Shown: positions 43,728 through 53,190 of the stretch, piece after piece
Position numbering within the stretch: position 1 is the stretch's first letter
How the letters are laid out: every line of letters starts with the position of its first letter
From: Erythrobacter tepidarius
GTDB lineage: Bacteria > Pseudomonadota > Alphaproteobacteria > Sphingomonadales > Sphingomonadaceae
Assembly: GCF_002155695.1 (NCBI RefSeq)
Contig: NZ_MUYJ01000003.1
Location: 1 to 64,000, forward strand
DNA: 64,000 bases
Direction: 5' to 3'
Translations under genes and position numbers: made by a program
The notes under the pieces: generated by a model
The model's input: the letters and a program-made list of their open reading frames with translations, nothing else
Told to the model about the DNA's origin: nothing
The model's database searches: none

Positions 43728-43800
43728 TCATTGCGAGCGGAGCGCAGCAACCCATGTCCGGCCCTTGGATTACCGCGCCGCCATCGGTGGCTCGCAATGA
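43728..43800. repeat. Intergenic palindromic repeat-like element
   Basis: The 111-bp gap between ispE and the ETF-ubiquinone oxidoreductase gene contains an 11-bp inverted repeat: tcattgcgagc at 43728-43738 and gctcgcaatga at 43790-43800. The intervening 51 bp (cggagcgcagcaaccc and so on) resembles dispersed palindromic elements seen between genes in several proteobacteria. A single copy was noticed in this window. It could form a long hairpin at the end of the etf transcript. Confidence 0.5.
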
Positions 43801-43820
43801 TGAAGTTAGCACGCGCAACC

Positions 43821-45470
43821 TCACATATTCGGATAGTTCGGCCCGCCGCCGCCTTCCGGCGTCACCCAGTTGATGTTCTGGTTGGGGTCCTTGATGTCGC
43901 AGGTCTTGCAGTGGACGCAGTTCTGCGCGTTGATCTGGAACTTGGGCGCGCCGGTCTTCTCGTCGGTCAGCCATTCATAGACCCCCGCCGGGCAATAGCG
44001 TGTCGAGGGGCCGCCAAAGACACCCAGTTCGCTCACCTTCTGCAATTCAAGGTCCTTGACCTGCAGGTGCACCGGCTGGTCCTCGGCGTGGTTGGTGTAG
44101 CTGTAGGCGACGTTGGTGAGGCGGTCGAAGCTGATCACGCCGTCGGGCTTGGGGTAGTCGATCTTCGGGAAGAGATCGGCGCGGCCGGTATAGGTATAGT
44201 CCGGCTTGTGCTTCATGCTGATCGGCAGACCAATCTTCAGCGTGCGCATCCACATGTCGATACCCGCCAGCACCGTGCCGACATCGCCGCCATACTTGGC
44301 GACCGCGGGCTGCGCGTTCTGGACGAGCTTCAATTCGTCCGCGATCCAGCTCGACCGCACCGCCGCATCGTAATCGGCCAACTCGGTCTTCTCTTGGCCC
44401 GCCGCAATCGCCGCCGCGACGCTTTCGGCCGCCAGCATCCCGCTCTTCATCGCGGTGTGGCTGCCCTTGATGCGCGGCACGTTGACGAAGCCCGCCGCGC
44501 AGCCGATCAGCGCGCCGCCGGGGAAGGCGAGCTTGGGCACCGATTGCCACCCGCCCTCGTTGATCGCGCGCGCACCGTAGCTGACGCGCTTGCCCCCTTC
44601 GAGATATTCGCGGATTGCCGGGTGCTGCTTCCAGCGCTGGAATTCCTGATAGGGCGAGACCCAGGGGTTCTTGTAATCGAGCGCAGTGACGAAGCCCAAG
44701 GCCACCTGGCCGTTCGCCTGATGGTAGAGGAAGCCCCCGCCCCAGCTGTCGCTTTCGGTCAGCGGCCAGCCCTGGGTGTGGATCACCCGGCCCGGCTTGT
44801 GCTTCTTGGGATCGATGTCCCACAGTTCCTTGATGCCGAGGCCATAGACCTGCGGGCAGCAGTTGGCCTCAAGATCATAACGGGCCTTCATCCGCTTGGT
44901 CAGATGCCCGCGCGCGCCCTCGGCAAAGAGCGTGTACTTGGCGTGGATCTCCATGCCGGGCTGAAAATCGGCCTTGCGGCTGCCATCGGCGGCAACGCCC
45001 ATGTCCTGGGTGATCACCCCTCCGACGCGGCCCTGCTCGTCGATCATCACTTCGGCAGCGGGGAAACCGGGAAACACCATCACCCCAAGCCCTTCGGCCT
45101 GTTCGGCCAGCCAGCGCGCGAGATTGCCGAGGCTGCCGGTGTAGCAGCCGTGGTTGCTCATCAGCGGCGGCATGATCGCGTGGGGCAGCGCGGTCTTGCC
45201 GGTTTTCGAGAGCACCCAGTGCCAGTTGTCGGTCACCGGGGTTTCCGCCATCGGGCACCCCATCTCGCGCCATTCGGGCAGCAATTCGTCGAGCGACCGG
45301 GGATCGACTACCGCGCCCGACAGGATGTGCGCGCCGATCTCCGAGCCCTTTTCGAGCACGATCACTTCGAGTTCGGCATTGATCTGCTTCAGCCGGATCG
45401 CCGCCGCGAGGCCCGCCACCCCACCGCCGACAATCACGACATCGCAGGGCATTGATTCACGTTCGCTCAT
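43821..45470 (-). CDS. Electron-transfer flavoprotein-ubiquinone oxidoreductase
   Basis: 549 residues. A membrane-associated enzyme passing electrons from ETF to the quinone pool. The FAD-binding motif CDVVIVGGGVAGLAAAIRL is at the N-terminus and the quinone-site/FAD region includes GSEIGAHILSGAVVDPRSL. The C-terminal [4Fe-4S] domain has YCPAGVYEW and NAQNCVHCKTCDIKDPNQN. ATG 45470 is used because GGAAAG sits just upstream. It stands alone on the minus strand and diverges from the UDG-like gene; etfA/etfB are not nearby. Confidence 0.96.
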   Translation of the reverse strand: MSERESMPCDVVIVGGGVAGLAAAIRLKQINAELEVIVLEKGSEIGAHILSGAVVDPRSLDELLPEWREMGCPMAETPVTDNWHWVLSKTGKTALPHAIMPPLMSNHGCYTGSLGNLARWLAEQAEGLGVMVFPGFPAAEVMIDEQGRVGGVITQDMGVAADGSRKADFQPGMEIHAKYTLFAEGARGHLTKRMKARYDLEANCCPQVYGLGIKELWDIDPKKHKPGRVIHTQGWPLTESDSWGGGFLYHQANGQVALGFVTALDYKNPWVSPYQEFQRWKQHPAIREYLEGGKRVSYGARAINEGGWQSVPKLAFPGGALIGCAAGFVNVPRIKGSHTAMKSGMLAAESVAAAIAAGQEKTELADYDAAVRSSWIADELKLVQNAQPAVAKYGGDVGTVLAGIDMWMRTLKIGLPISMKHKPDYTYTGRADLFPKIDYPKPDGVISFDRLTNVAYSYTNHAEDQPVHLQVKDLELQKVSELGVFGGPSTRYCPAGVYEWLTDEKTGAPKFQINAQNCVHCKTCDIKDPNQNINWVTPEGGGGPNYPNM

Positions 45471-45593
45471 GGGGCTTTCCTGATCCTTGATAGTTTGGGC
45501 GCACGGGGCGCACATTCCGGCGAATTGCCTGTCCGGTTCACTTGCTAAGCAGGGCTGTGACAGTCAAGACCCGCATTGGATAGCCTTGGCAAG

Positions 45594-46403
45594 ATGACCC
45601 GTCCCGAAACTGCCCTTGTCCGCGAACTCGAGGCCGCGCTGGCCTTCTGGCAGGCAGCCGGGGTCAGCCACGATTTCCGTGATCACGCCACCGCGTGGTT
45701 GGCCGAGGCGCCGCGCGCAACCGCCGCACCCGGAAACGCCCGCCCTGCTGCGGCCCATCACACGGCGACGCGGGCCCAGGCACCCGCCGCATCCTTGTCC
45801 GCCATTCAGCGCGATAAGGCCGCTCCGCCTGCGGTAGCCGCCGGGGCGCCGCGTGCGCGCCTGCTGGGCGAATCCCCTCCGCGCGATCTCGCATCCTTCC
45901 GCGATTGGTGGATGAGCGCACCAGGCCTCGCGGCCACGCAGGCCTTTCCCCGGATAGCACCGCGCGGCGAAGCAGGCGCAGAGCTGCTGGTGCTGGTGCC
46001 CCAACCGGAGGAAGGCGACCGCGAGCACCTGCTCGGCGGGCCGCAGGGGCGGCTGCTCGCCAATATCCTTGCCGCAATGGGCCTCAAGGAAAGCGCCGTC
46101 TATCTCGCGGCCGCCCTGCCCTGCCACACGCCGATGGCTGATCTGGCGATGCAGGCCGCCCGCGGAATGGACGCAGTCACAGCGCATCACATCGCGCTCG
46201 CCGCCCCGCACAAGGTGCTCGTGCTGGGGACAGCGCTGACGGCGATGCTGGGCACGGGCGCCGCGGAAGGTTTACGGGAAATCAACCATGCCGACCGCAG
46301 GGTTCCGGTAATGGTCAGCGAAACGCTCGAAGCAATGTTGTACTCGCCCACGCTCAAGGCGCGGTTCTGGCGGAGATGGATGGAATGGTCGGCTTCAAAC
46401 TGA
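45594..46403 (+). CDS. Uracil-DNA glycosylase-like protein, degenerate
   Basis: 269 residues. The C-terminal half looks like a family 4 UDG fold: AELLVLVPQPEEGDREHLLG occupies the GExPG..D motif position, GRLLANILAAMGLKESAVYL follows, and HKVLVLGTALTAML corresponds to the late strand. The Cys ligands of the Fe-S cluster and the usual catalytic residues are not apparent, so the activity may be lost or changed. The N-terminal ~100 residues are Ala/Pro-rich linker. ATG 45594 has no strong ribosome-binding site. Its end overlaps the lytic transglycosylase gene. Confidence 0.6.
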   Translation: MTRPETALVRELEAALAFWQAAGVSHDFRDHATAWLAEAPRATAAPGNARPAAAHHTATRAQAPAASLSAIQRDKAAPPAVAAGAPRARLLGESPPRDLASFRDWWMSAPGLAATQAFPRIAPRGEAGAELLVLVPQPEEGDREHLLGGPQGRLLANILAAMGLKESAVYLAAALPCHTPMADLAMQAARGMDAVTAHHIALAAPHKVLVLGTALTAMLGTGAAEGLREINHADRRVPVMVSETLEAMLYSPTLKARFWRRWMEWSASN

Positions 46404-48160
46404 AGCACGGGCTTGGTTCGGCAATCGCGGTTATCGTGCTGGCCGCCGCAGGCCTGCCGGTGGCAGCGCAGGCGCAGTCGGGCGACCTCGTGGCGCGCTG
46501 GGACGATGGCGCAAAGCGCGAGAGCGTAGTCGGCACGGTGCTTTCGTCCGAGGAGCGGGCCTTCTATCGTCAGCTGTTCGCCATGATCGATGCCGAGCAA
46601 TGGGGCGAGGTCGAAAGCCTGCTCGCCGCGCGCCCCGACGGGGTGCTGACCCAAGTCGCGCGTGCCGAATATTACACCCACGCCAACAGCCCCAAGGTTT
46701 CCGCAGAACAGATCAGCGCCTGGTTGGCCGCCGGCACCGAATTGCCACAGGCTGAACAGATCGCGCGGATGGGGGCCAAGCGCGGCGTCACCTCCTTGCC
46801 GCCGCTGCCCCGTGCGCAGGACTTTGCGCGTCAGCCTTCGGCGCCCAAGCGCACCCTGCCGCGCACCGTCAATGACGGAACCATGCCTGCCGCGACTGCG
46901 GGTGCGATCCTCGCCGCGATCAAGGCCGACAACCCGACGGAGGCCCATCGCCTGCTGACCGAGGCCGACGGGCAGCTCTCCAGCGATGCCCGCGCCGAAT
47001 GGCGCCAGCGGGTCGCCTGGAGTTACTACATCGAGAACAACGATACCGCTGCGCTCGAACTGGCGCGCACCGTGGCCGAAGGCAGCGGCGAATGGGTCGC
47101 CGAAGGGGCGTGGGTCGAAGGCCTGGCCGCTTGGCGGCTCGGCTACTGCGCGCTCGCGGGCGAGGCTTTTGCCCGCGCTGCGGCGCGCGCCTCGAACCCA
47201 GAACTCGCAGCAGCCAGCCATTATTGGGCGCATCGTTCGCTGGTGCGCTGCCGCGAGCCGGGTCAGGCGCAACAGCACCTGTCGGCCGCCGCGCAGATGC
47301 ACGAGACGCTCTATGGGATGCTCGCCGCCGACCAGCTCGGGATCGAACTTCCTGCCCACGCGCCGCCCGCGCGGTTCGACCGCAATGACTGGGAGCAGCT
47401 TGCGCACCGCAGCAATGTCCGCGTGGCAATGGCGCTGGCCGAGATCGGGCGTGCGGGCCTCGCCGACGAGGTGCTGCGGCACGAAGCGCGGATCGGCCCG
47501 GCGAGCCAGTATGACGCGCTCGCTCGCCTCGCCCGCGAGATGGGCCTGCCTTCGACCCAGCTGTTCTTGGCCAGCAACGCGCCCTACGGCAGGCGCAGCG
47601 ATCCCTCCTTGCGCTTCCCGATCGCTTACTGGCAACCCGTGGGCGGGTGGCGGGTCGATCCCAGCCTTGCCTTTGCCCATGCGCTGCAGGAATCGAACTT
47701 CCGCACCAATGCGGTCAGCCCTGCCAATGCCCGCGGGCTGATGCAGATCATGCCCGGCACAGCACGCGATCATGCCGGCCGCCTCGGCCTCGGCGCGTCC
47801 TACGAGGATCTGAACGATCCGCATGTCAACCTCGCCTACGGCCAGCGCCACCTCGAGATGCTGCGCGACAGTCCCGCCACCGGCGGCACTCTGCCCAAGA
47901 TCGTCGCGGCGTATAATGCCGGGCTGAGGCCGGTCGAGCGCTGGAACTATGAGATCAATGATCAGGGCGATCCGCTGCTGTGGATGGAATCGATCCCCTT
48001 TTGGGAAACCCGCAGCTATGTTGCGATCGTGATGCGCAATTACTGGATGTATGAACGCGCCGCCGGGGTGCCCTCGCCCAGCCGACGGGCCTTGGCGCAG
48101 GGGCGCTGGCCCGAGTTTCCGCGTCCGCAAACGCTGCGCTCTGCCCGACTGGAACCGTAA
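46385..48160 (+). CDS. Soluble-type lytic transglycosylase (SLT domain)
   Basis: 591 residues. Cleaves peptidoglycan with formation of anhydromuropeptides in the periplasm. A signal peptide (GLGSAIAVIVLAAAGLPVAA) is followed by an alpha-helical repeat region typical of Slt70. The C-terminal SLT domain has the catalytic Glu in AFAHALQESNFRTNAVSPAN, GLMQIMPGTARDHAGR and AAYNAGLRPVERWNYE. ATG 46385 is favoured over ATG 46376 because GGAG then lies 9 bases upstream. The gene overlaps the preceding UDG-like gene by 19 bp and the moaB start by 1 bp. Confidence 0.92.
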   Translation: MVGFKLKHGLGSAIAVIVLAAAGLPVAAQAQSGDLVARWDDGAKRESVVGTVLSSEERAFYRQLFAMIDAEQWGEVESLLAARPDGVLTQVARAEYYTHANSPKVSAEQISAWLAAGTELPQAEQIARMGAKRGVTSLPPLPRAQDFARQPSAPKRTLPRTVNDGTMPAATAGAILAAIKADNPTEAHRLLTEADGQLSSDARAEWRQRVAWSYYIENNDTAALELARTVAEGSGEWVAEGAWVEGLAAWRLGYCALAGEAFARAAARASNPELAAASHYWAHRSLVRCREPGQAQQHLSAAAQMHETLYGMLAADQLGIELPAHAPPARFDRNDWEQLAHRSNVRVAMALAEIGRAGLADEVLRHEARIGPASQYDALARLAREMGLPSTQLFLASNAPYGRRSDPSLRFPIAYWQPVGGWRVDPSLAFAHALQESNFRTNAVSPANARGLMQIMPGTARDHAGRLGLGASYEDLNDPHVNLAYGQRHLEMLRDSPATGGTLPKIVAAYNAGLRPVERWNYEINDQGDPLLWMESIPFWETRSYVAIVMRNYWMYERAAGVPSPSRRALAQGRWPEFPRPQTLRSARLEP

Positions 48161-48690
48161 TGGCGATCGACGAAAGCCGCACCTTCAAGCCGATCAACAT
48201 CGCGGTGCTGACCGTTTCGGACACCCGCACCCCCGAAACCGACACCTCGGGCGATATCCTCGCCGGGCGGGTCACGAGCGCAGGCCACAACCTCGCCGCA
48301 CGCATGATCGTCAAGGACGATGCCAAAGCCCTCGCCGCGCAGTTCGACGCATGGATCGACGATCCGGCGATCGACGCGGTGGTGAGCACCGGCGGCACCG
48401 GCCTGACCGGCCGCGATGTCACGCCCGAGGCGCTGGCGATGATCGAGGGCGCGCGCGAAATCCCGGGCTTTGGCGAACTGTTCCGCTGGCTCAGCTTCAA
48501 GACCATCGGCACCAGCACGGTGCAATCGCGTGCGCTCGCCGTAGTCGCGCGCGGCACCTATATTTTCGCCCTGCCCGGCTCCAACGGCGCGGTGAAGGAC
48601 GGATGGGACGGCATCCTTGCCGAACAGCTCGACAGCCGCAACCGGCCGTGCAATTTCGTCGAACTGATGCCGCGGCTCAAGGAAGTCTGA
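48160..48690 (+). CDS. moaB: Molybdenum cofactor biosynthesis protein B
   Basis: 176 residues of the MoaB/MogA fold, which binds molybdopterin. Conserved features: INIAVLTVSDTRTPETDTSG, VVSTGGTGLTGRDVTPEA and FALPGSNGAVKDGW. The start ATG overlaps the slt stop (TAATG). In E. coli MoaB is dispensable, with MogA doing the adenylation; this one could act as either. No other moa genes are in view. Confidence 0.93.
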   Translation: MAIDESRTFKPINIAVLTVSDTRTPETDTSGDILAGRVTSAGHNLAARMIVKDDAKALAAQFDAWIDDPAIDAVVSTGGTGLTGRDVTPEALAMIEGAREIPGFGELFRWLSFKTIGTSTVQSRALAVVARGTYIFALPGSNGAVKDGWDGILAEQLDSRNRPCNFVELMPRLKEV

Positions 48691-48780
48691 TTACGACCTG
48701 CACCTGTGGTCTGTGGCATGGCCGCGCTGGCGCAAGCTCGATTTTGTGTTGGCGCACCCCCTTGGGAGGGGGAGAATCGC

Positions 48781-49296
48781 GTGCGTTGCACGATACTTGC
48801 AGCAGCCCTGTCACTGGCGGTGGGCAGCACGGCGGCTCAGGCCCAAGCCTCAACGCTGTCGCACTTCACCCGCGCCGATTTCGAACGCGCGTTGACCGAG
48901 TCCGGGGCAAGCATCACCTCTGCCGCCGGGTCCGAGCGGATCGCGTTCACCCTCCACGGCGGCGTGACCGCCGATGCCCTGCTGCTCGCCTGCGGGGACG
49001 ATAAGACCAAGACACGCTGCCTCGGCTCCTCCTTGCTCGCCACCTTCCAGGCCGATGCCGACACCACGCGCGAACGGAAGATTGAGGCGGTCAACAAGAA
49101 CTATTACAAAGAGAATTTCGGCCGCGCTCATATCGAGCCCGATGGCGTGATCGCGGTCAGGATATACATGATCGCCGACGGCGGGATTACCCGCGAGAAC
49201 CACGCCACCCAGATCGGCATGTGGTTCGCCTTGGTGGTCGATTCCTTCGGCTATCTCTACCCCGAAAACGGCGCCTGGCACACGCGCGGCGGATGA
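48781..49296 (+). CDS. YbjN-domain exported protein
   Basis: 171 residues with a signal peptide (VRCTILAAALSLAVGSTAAQ, then AQAS) and a mature domain resembling the YbjN (PF10722) fold: LLACGDDKTKTRCLGSSLLA and TRERKIEAVNKNYYKENFGR and AVRIYMIADGGITRENHA. GTG 48781 is chosen because GGAGGGGGAG immediately precedes it; the longer frame to 48706 has no ribosome-binding site. Function unknown; YbjN proteins influence motility and stress traits in E. coli. Predicted periplasmic or secreted. Confidence 0.75.
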   Translation: MRCTILAAALSLAVGSTAAQAQASTLSHFTRADFERALTESGASITSAAGSERIAFTLHGGVTADALLLACGDDKTKTRCLGSSLLATFQADADTTRERKIEAVNKNYYKENFGRAHIEPDGVIAVRIYMIADGGITRENHATQIGMWFALVVDSFGYLYPENGAWHTRGG

Positions 49297-49331
49297 CAGC
49301 GGGATAATCGTTCTTTATATGTTCTCCGGTC

Positions 49332-50405
49332 ATGCCGGAGCGAATCCATGGACGCGGCGCCCAGTCAGGGGCGACATCGACCCGTTTCGACCTGCCCTCG
49401 CGCGCGGTCGACGGGGATTGGCGCGACTATCTGGCATCGCTCGATGGTCCGCCGGTGAAACTGCGCACCACGGTGACCGAGGAGAGGGCCAGATCAATCC
49501 TCAGCTTCAACCAATCGCCCGACGTGCCTTTCGACCGTTCGGTAAATGCCTATCGCGGCTGCGAGCATGGCTGCATCTACTGCTTTGCCCGCCCGACCCA
49601 CGCCTATCACGATCTTTCGCCGGGGCTGGACTTCGAGACCAAGCTTTTCGCCAAGCCCAACGCCGCCGCGCTGCTGCGGGCGACGTTGGCGAAGAAGGGC
49701 TACCAGCCCCGCCCTATCGCTATGGGCACCAACACCGACCCCTACCAGCCGATCGAGCGCTCCTACCGGATCACCCGGCAGTTGCTCGAGGTCTGTCTCG
49801 AGGCGCGCCACCCCGTCACCATCACCACCAAGTCCGACCGGGTGCTTATGGATGCCGACCTGCTGGCGGAGATGGCGCAGGAAAAGCTGGTGGCGGTGGC
49901 GATTTCGGTGACGACGCTCGACAGAATGCTCTCGGCCAAGCTCGAACCGCGCTGCGCTGCACCGGCCAAGCGATTGAGCGCGTTGGGCAAGCTGGTGGAG
50001 CTGGGCGTGCCGGTGCATTGCTCGCTCTCGCCGATCATCCCGGCGATCACGGACGAATTCATCGAAGGCATTATCGCGCGGGTCGGCGAACTTGGCGTGA
50101 AAAGCGCTGGCTGGATCCCGCTGCGCCTCCCGCACGAAGTCGCGCCGCTGTTCCGCGAATGGCTCGCCGTCCACTATCCCGAACGCGCCGGCAAGGTGAT
50201 GGGAATCGTGCGCGAGATGCGCGGCGGGCGGGACAATGATCCGAACTTCCACAGCCGCATGAACCCGCAAGGCGTCTGGGCCGATCTCATCCGCGCGCGC
50301 TTCAAGCTGGCGTGCAAGCGTGCGGGGATCGGCAAGGCGCGGTTCGAGCTCGATTGTTCGCGCTTCAGGGCGCCGGAAGTGAGCGGGCAGTTGCGGTTGA
50401 TTTAG
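49332..50405 (+). CDS. Radical SAM protein, PA0069/SplB-like
   Basis: 357 residues. The radical SAM cysteines are in VNAYRGCEHGCIYCFARPTH (Cx3Cx2C) and are followed by LDFETKLFAKPN and IAMGTNTDPYQPIERSY, which define the PA0069 family related to spore photoproduct lyase-like proteins. The reaction is unknown. ATG 49332 is used. It follows the YbjN gene after 35 bp and is convergent with a DUF1330 gene at 4 bp. Confidence 0.88.
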   Translation: MPERIHGRGAQSGATSTRFDLPSRAVDGDWRDYLASLDGPPVKLRTTVTEERARSILSFNQSPDVPFDRSVNAYRGCEHGCIYCFARPTHAYHDLSPGLDFETKLFAKPNAAALLRATLAKKGYQPRPIAMGTNTDPYQPIERSYRITRQLLEVCLEARHPVTITTKSDRVLMDADLLAEMAQEKLVAVAISVTTLDRMLSAKLEPRCAAPAKRLSALGKLVELGVPVHCSLSPIIPAITDEFIEGIIARVGELGVKSAGWIPLRLPHEVAPLFREWLAVHYPERAGKVMGIVREMRGGRDNDPNFHSRMNPQGVWADLIRARFKLACKRAGIGKARFELDCSRFRAPEVSGQLRLI

Positions 50406-50409
50406 GCGC

Positions 50410-50844
50410 TCACCCGAACCCCTCCCCCGCCTCGCCCGGTGCGAACCGCACCAATCGGCTGTCAACCAAAGCGGCGGTGCGGTTGACCACCGCCTTCTGA
50501 TAATCCGGGTCCTTGATCATCGCGAAGAAGGCGCCGGCATTGGGGTAGTGGGCGATGAAGGCATCGTGCCAGCGCTCGCCCTCGGGGCCGGTCACCATGG
50601 TCTCGAACGTGCCGCGCCAGATGATCTGCCCACCGACCCTGCGGAAAATCGGGCCGCTCGTCACCCCGTATTCCGCGTAGGCGCGGCGCCCGCTCCAGCC
50701 CTTGCCGGCGTGCTCGTGTCCTTCCGGATAGTCGGCCAGATCGCGGTAGAGCAGCAGGTTGAGCATATTGATCGGCGTGTCCCGCGGCAGGTCCTTGAAG
50801 GCCTGAAAGTTCGCCGGCGACGGATCGATGAAAACCTCACGCAT
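50410..50844 (-). CDS. DUF1330 protein
   Basis: 144 residues. The fold is the dimeric ferredoxin-like DUF1330 type: TPINMLNLLLYRDLADYPEG at the start and AFIAHYPNAGAFFAMIKDP near the end. Function unknown in the family. ATG 50844 overlaps the end of the acetyltransferase gene by 8 bp; the short acyl-CoA ligase/GNAT/DUF1330 operon may handle a common small carboxylate, but this is inference. Confidence 0.8.
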   Translation of the reverse strand: MREVFIDPSPANFQAFKDLPRDTPINMLNLLLYRDLADYPEGHEHAGKGWSGRRAYAEYGVTSGPIFRRVGGQIIWRGTFETMVTGPEGERWHDAFIAHYPNAGAFFAMIKDPDYQKAVVNRTAALVDSRLVRFAPGEAGEGFG

Positions 50845-51358
50845 TGTCCCACCCCTCTCCCGTCAGGTCGCATTGCATATAGACCGTATCGAGCCGCCGC
50901 CCGAACTTCAAGCCGACATTGCGCAGCCGCCCTGCGTGGACGAAACCGCACTTGCCGTGGAGCGCGACCGAGGCCGGCTCGCCTCCGCCGATCACCGCGA
51001 TCATCTGTTCGAACCCGGATGCGCGCGCGGCATCGATCAGCGCCCTCAGCAGCTTCGTGCCAATCCCTTGCCCTCGCGCGCTTTCGGCGATGTAGATGCT
51101 GTTCTCGCAGGTGCGGGCATAGGCGGCGCGCGGGCGGAACTGGGTCACATAGGCATAGCCGATCACCGCGTCCTCTGCCTCCGCGACGAGGAACGGCCAT
51201 CCTCGCGCGCTCACTTCGGCGATCTTGACCGCCCATTCCGCAACGCTCGGCCCTGCGCTGTCGAACGATGCCGTGCCGTGGGCAACGTGGTAATCGTAGA
51301 TCGCACAGACGGCCCCAGCGTCGCTTGGCTGCGCAGGCCGGATGGGCGCGTCAGGCAA
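50837..51358 (-). CDS. GNAT-family N-acetyltransferase
   Basis: About 173 residues resembling phosphinothricin/amino-acid N-acetyltransferases: AVCAIYDYHVAHGTASFDS, the acetyl-CoA loop ARGQGIGTKLLRALIDAA and SVALHGKCGFVHAGRLRNVG. The start is unclear: TTG 51358 overlaps the ligase stop, TTG 51373 and GTG 51382 are alternatives, and there is no in-frame ATG until late. Acetylates an amine with acetyl-CoA; substrate unknown. It is tightly coupled to the flanking genes. Confidence 0.85.
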   Translation of the reverse strand: MPDAPIRPAQPSDAGAVCAIYDYHVAHGTASFDSAGPSVAEWAVKIAEVSARGWPFLVAEAEDAVIGYAYVTQFRPRAAYARTCENSIYIAESARGQGIGTKLLRALIDAARASGFEQMIAVIGGGEPASVALHGKCGFVHAGRLRNVGLKFGRRLDTVYMQCDLTGEGWDNA

Positions 51359-52958
51359 GCTTGTAGTCGGCAAACCGGTCACGCAGGTCCTTCTTGGAAA
51401 TCTTGCCCGTGGCGGTGTGCGGGATTTCATCGAGGAATTCGACCGCATCGGGCAACCACCACTTGGCAACCAGCGGCTTGAGGTGCGCGATGATGTCCTC
51501 GGCCGAAACCTCGGCCCCGGGCTTTCTGACCAGGAACAGCACCGGACGCTCGTCCCACTTCGGGTGGTAAATGCCGATGCAGGCAGCCTCGGCCACGCCC
51601 GGATGGCCGCAGGCGGCGTTTTCGAGCTCGACCGAACTGATCCACTCCCCGCCCGACTTGATCACGTCCTTGGTGCGGTCGGTCAGTTGCAGCGTGCCGT
51701 CGGGATGGATGATGCCGACATCGCCGGTATCGAACCAGCCCTCGTTGTTGACCGCGTCCTTGTCGGCTTTGAAATAGCGCTTGATCACCCAAGGCCCGCG
51801 GATCTGGAGCGCGCCCGAAGTCTTGCCGTCGCGCGGCAGTTCGGTGGTCATGTCGTCAAGGTCAACCGTGCGCAGCTGCACCCCGAAGATCGGGCGCCCC
51901 TGCATCGCGGTTTTCTCGACCTTCTGTTCGAGCGTGAGCTGGTCCCAGTCCCAGGTCGGGCCGCCCACGGTGCCGATCGGTGACGTCTCCGTCATCCCCC
52001 AGGCGTGCTGGACGCGGGTGCCGTTCTTCATCAGCCGTTCGATCATGAACTTGGGTGCCGCCGAACCGCCGATGGTCGCCGCCTTGAGCGGCGGCAGGTC
52101 GAGGCCATTGGCATCGCAATACTGGAAATGCGCCAGCCAGACGGTCGGCACGCCGGCGGAATCGGTCACCCCTTCGCGCAGCATCAGATCGTGCAGCACG
52201 GCCGGATCGTTGACCGCCGAGAACACGAACTTGATCCCCGCCATCGCGCCAGCATAGGGCAGGCCCCAGCTGGCCGCATGGAACATTGGCACCACGGGCA
52301 GCATCACCGAGGAACTCGAGAAGTTGAACGCCGCCGGCTGCAACCCGGCCAAGGCGTGGAGCACGGTCGAGCGGTGCTCGTATTGCACGCCCTTGGGATT
52401 GCCGGTCGTGCCCGAGGTGTAGCAGATCATGCAGGGGTCGGTCTCGGCGCCGGTGACCCACTCGAAATCGCCGTCCTGCGCGCCGATCCAGTCCTCGAAG
52501 GCCGGAGCATTCGCCCCGCTGTCGTAACAAATGTAGTGTTCGACCGTGGGCCAGCGCGCGCGCATCCGGTCGACGATCGGCTGGAACGCCGCGTCATAGC
52601 ACATCACGCGGTCCTCGGCGTGATTGACGATATATTCGAGCTGGTCGTCGAACAGGCGCGGGTTGACCGTGTGCAGCACCCCGCCCATGCCGGCCACACC
52701 ATACCAGCTCACCAGATGGCGCGAATGGTTCATCGCGAGGCTCGCGACCTTGTCGCCGGGCTTCAGCCCGAGCGCCTGCAATGCCTGCGCCATCTTCAGC
52801 GCATCGCGGCGGATGCCGGCCCAGTTGGTGCGGGTCTCGCTGCCATCGGCCCAGCGGCTGACGATCTCCCGCTCCGGCGCCTCGCGCGCGGCGTGATCAA
52901 TCACCGCGGTCACCCGCATGGTCCAGTCCTGCATTGCCCCGAGCCTGGTTCCGGCCAT
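51351..52958 (-). CDS. Long-chain acyl-CoA ligase-like enzyme
   Basis: 535 residues of the AMP-forming ligase family: [70 protein letters not shown] and the catalytic lysine region [14 protein letters not shown]. Activates a fatty or other carboxylic acid to its CoA ester. ATG 52958 is used since GGAGAG lies upstream. It heads a minus-strand operon with the GNAT and DUF1330 genes. Confidence 0.93.
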   Translation of the reverse strand: MAGTRLGAMQDWTMRVTAVIDHAAREAPEREIVSRWADGSETRTNWAGIRRDALKMAQALQALGLKPGDKVASLAMNHSRHLVSWYGVAGMGGVLHTVNPRLFDDQLEYIVNHAEDRVMCYDAAFQPIVDRMRARWPTVEHYICYDSGANAPAFEDWIGAQDGDFEWVTGAETDPCMICYTSGTTGNPKGVQYEHRSTVLHALAGLQPAAFNFSSSSVMLPVVPMFHAASWGLPYAGAMAGIKFVFSAVNDPAVLHDLMLREGVTDSAGVPTVWLAHFQYCDANGLDLPPLKAATIGGSAAPKFMIERLMKNGTRVQHAWGMTETSPIGTVGGPTWDWDQLTLEQKVEKTAMQGRPIFGVQLRTVDLDDMTTELPRDGKTSGALQIRGPWVIKRYFKADKDAVNNEGWFDTGDVGIIHPDGTLQLTDRTKDVIKSGGEWISSVELENAACGHPGVAEAACIGIYHPKWDERPVLFLVRKPGAEVSAEDIIAHLKPLVAKWWLPDAVEFLDEIPHTATGKISKKDLRDRFADYKLA

Positions 52959-53190
52959 CGTCGTTTCTCTCCTCAAGTCAGCTCCGCAGCGCCTGAGCGC
53001 ACGGTCGATGATCTATCCACCGCGCTTCCATGCCTTTGCCCCGGGCGCTTGGCAATCGCCCTTGCGCAGCATTCGCAAGCCGCGCCCAGCGCTGCGCAGG
53101 ACAGGGCGCGAAACATCGCGCAGGCTGTCACAAGCCTGCCATGCAGCACGCCTAGAGTACGGCGCATTATCAAGCACCCGGAGGGCGGAC

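Noticed and set aside
42843-45455. 870-codon frame over ispE and ETF-QO genes
   Set aside because: Shadow of two well-supported minus-strand genes.
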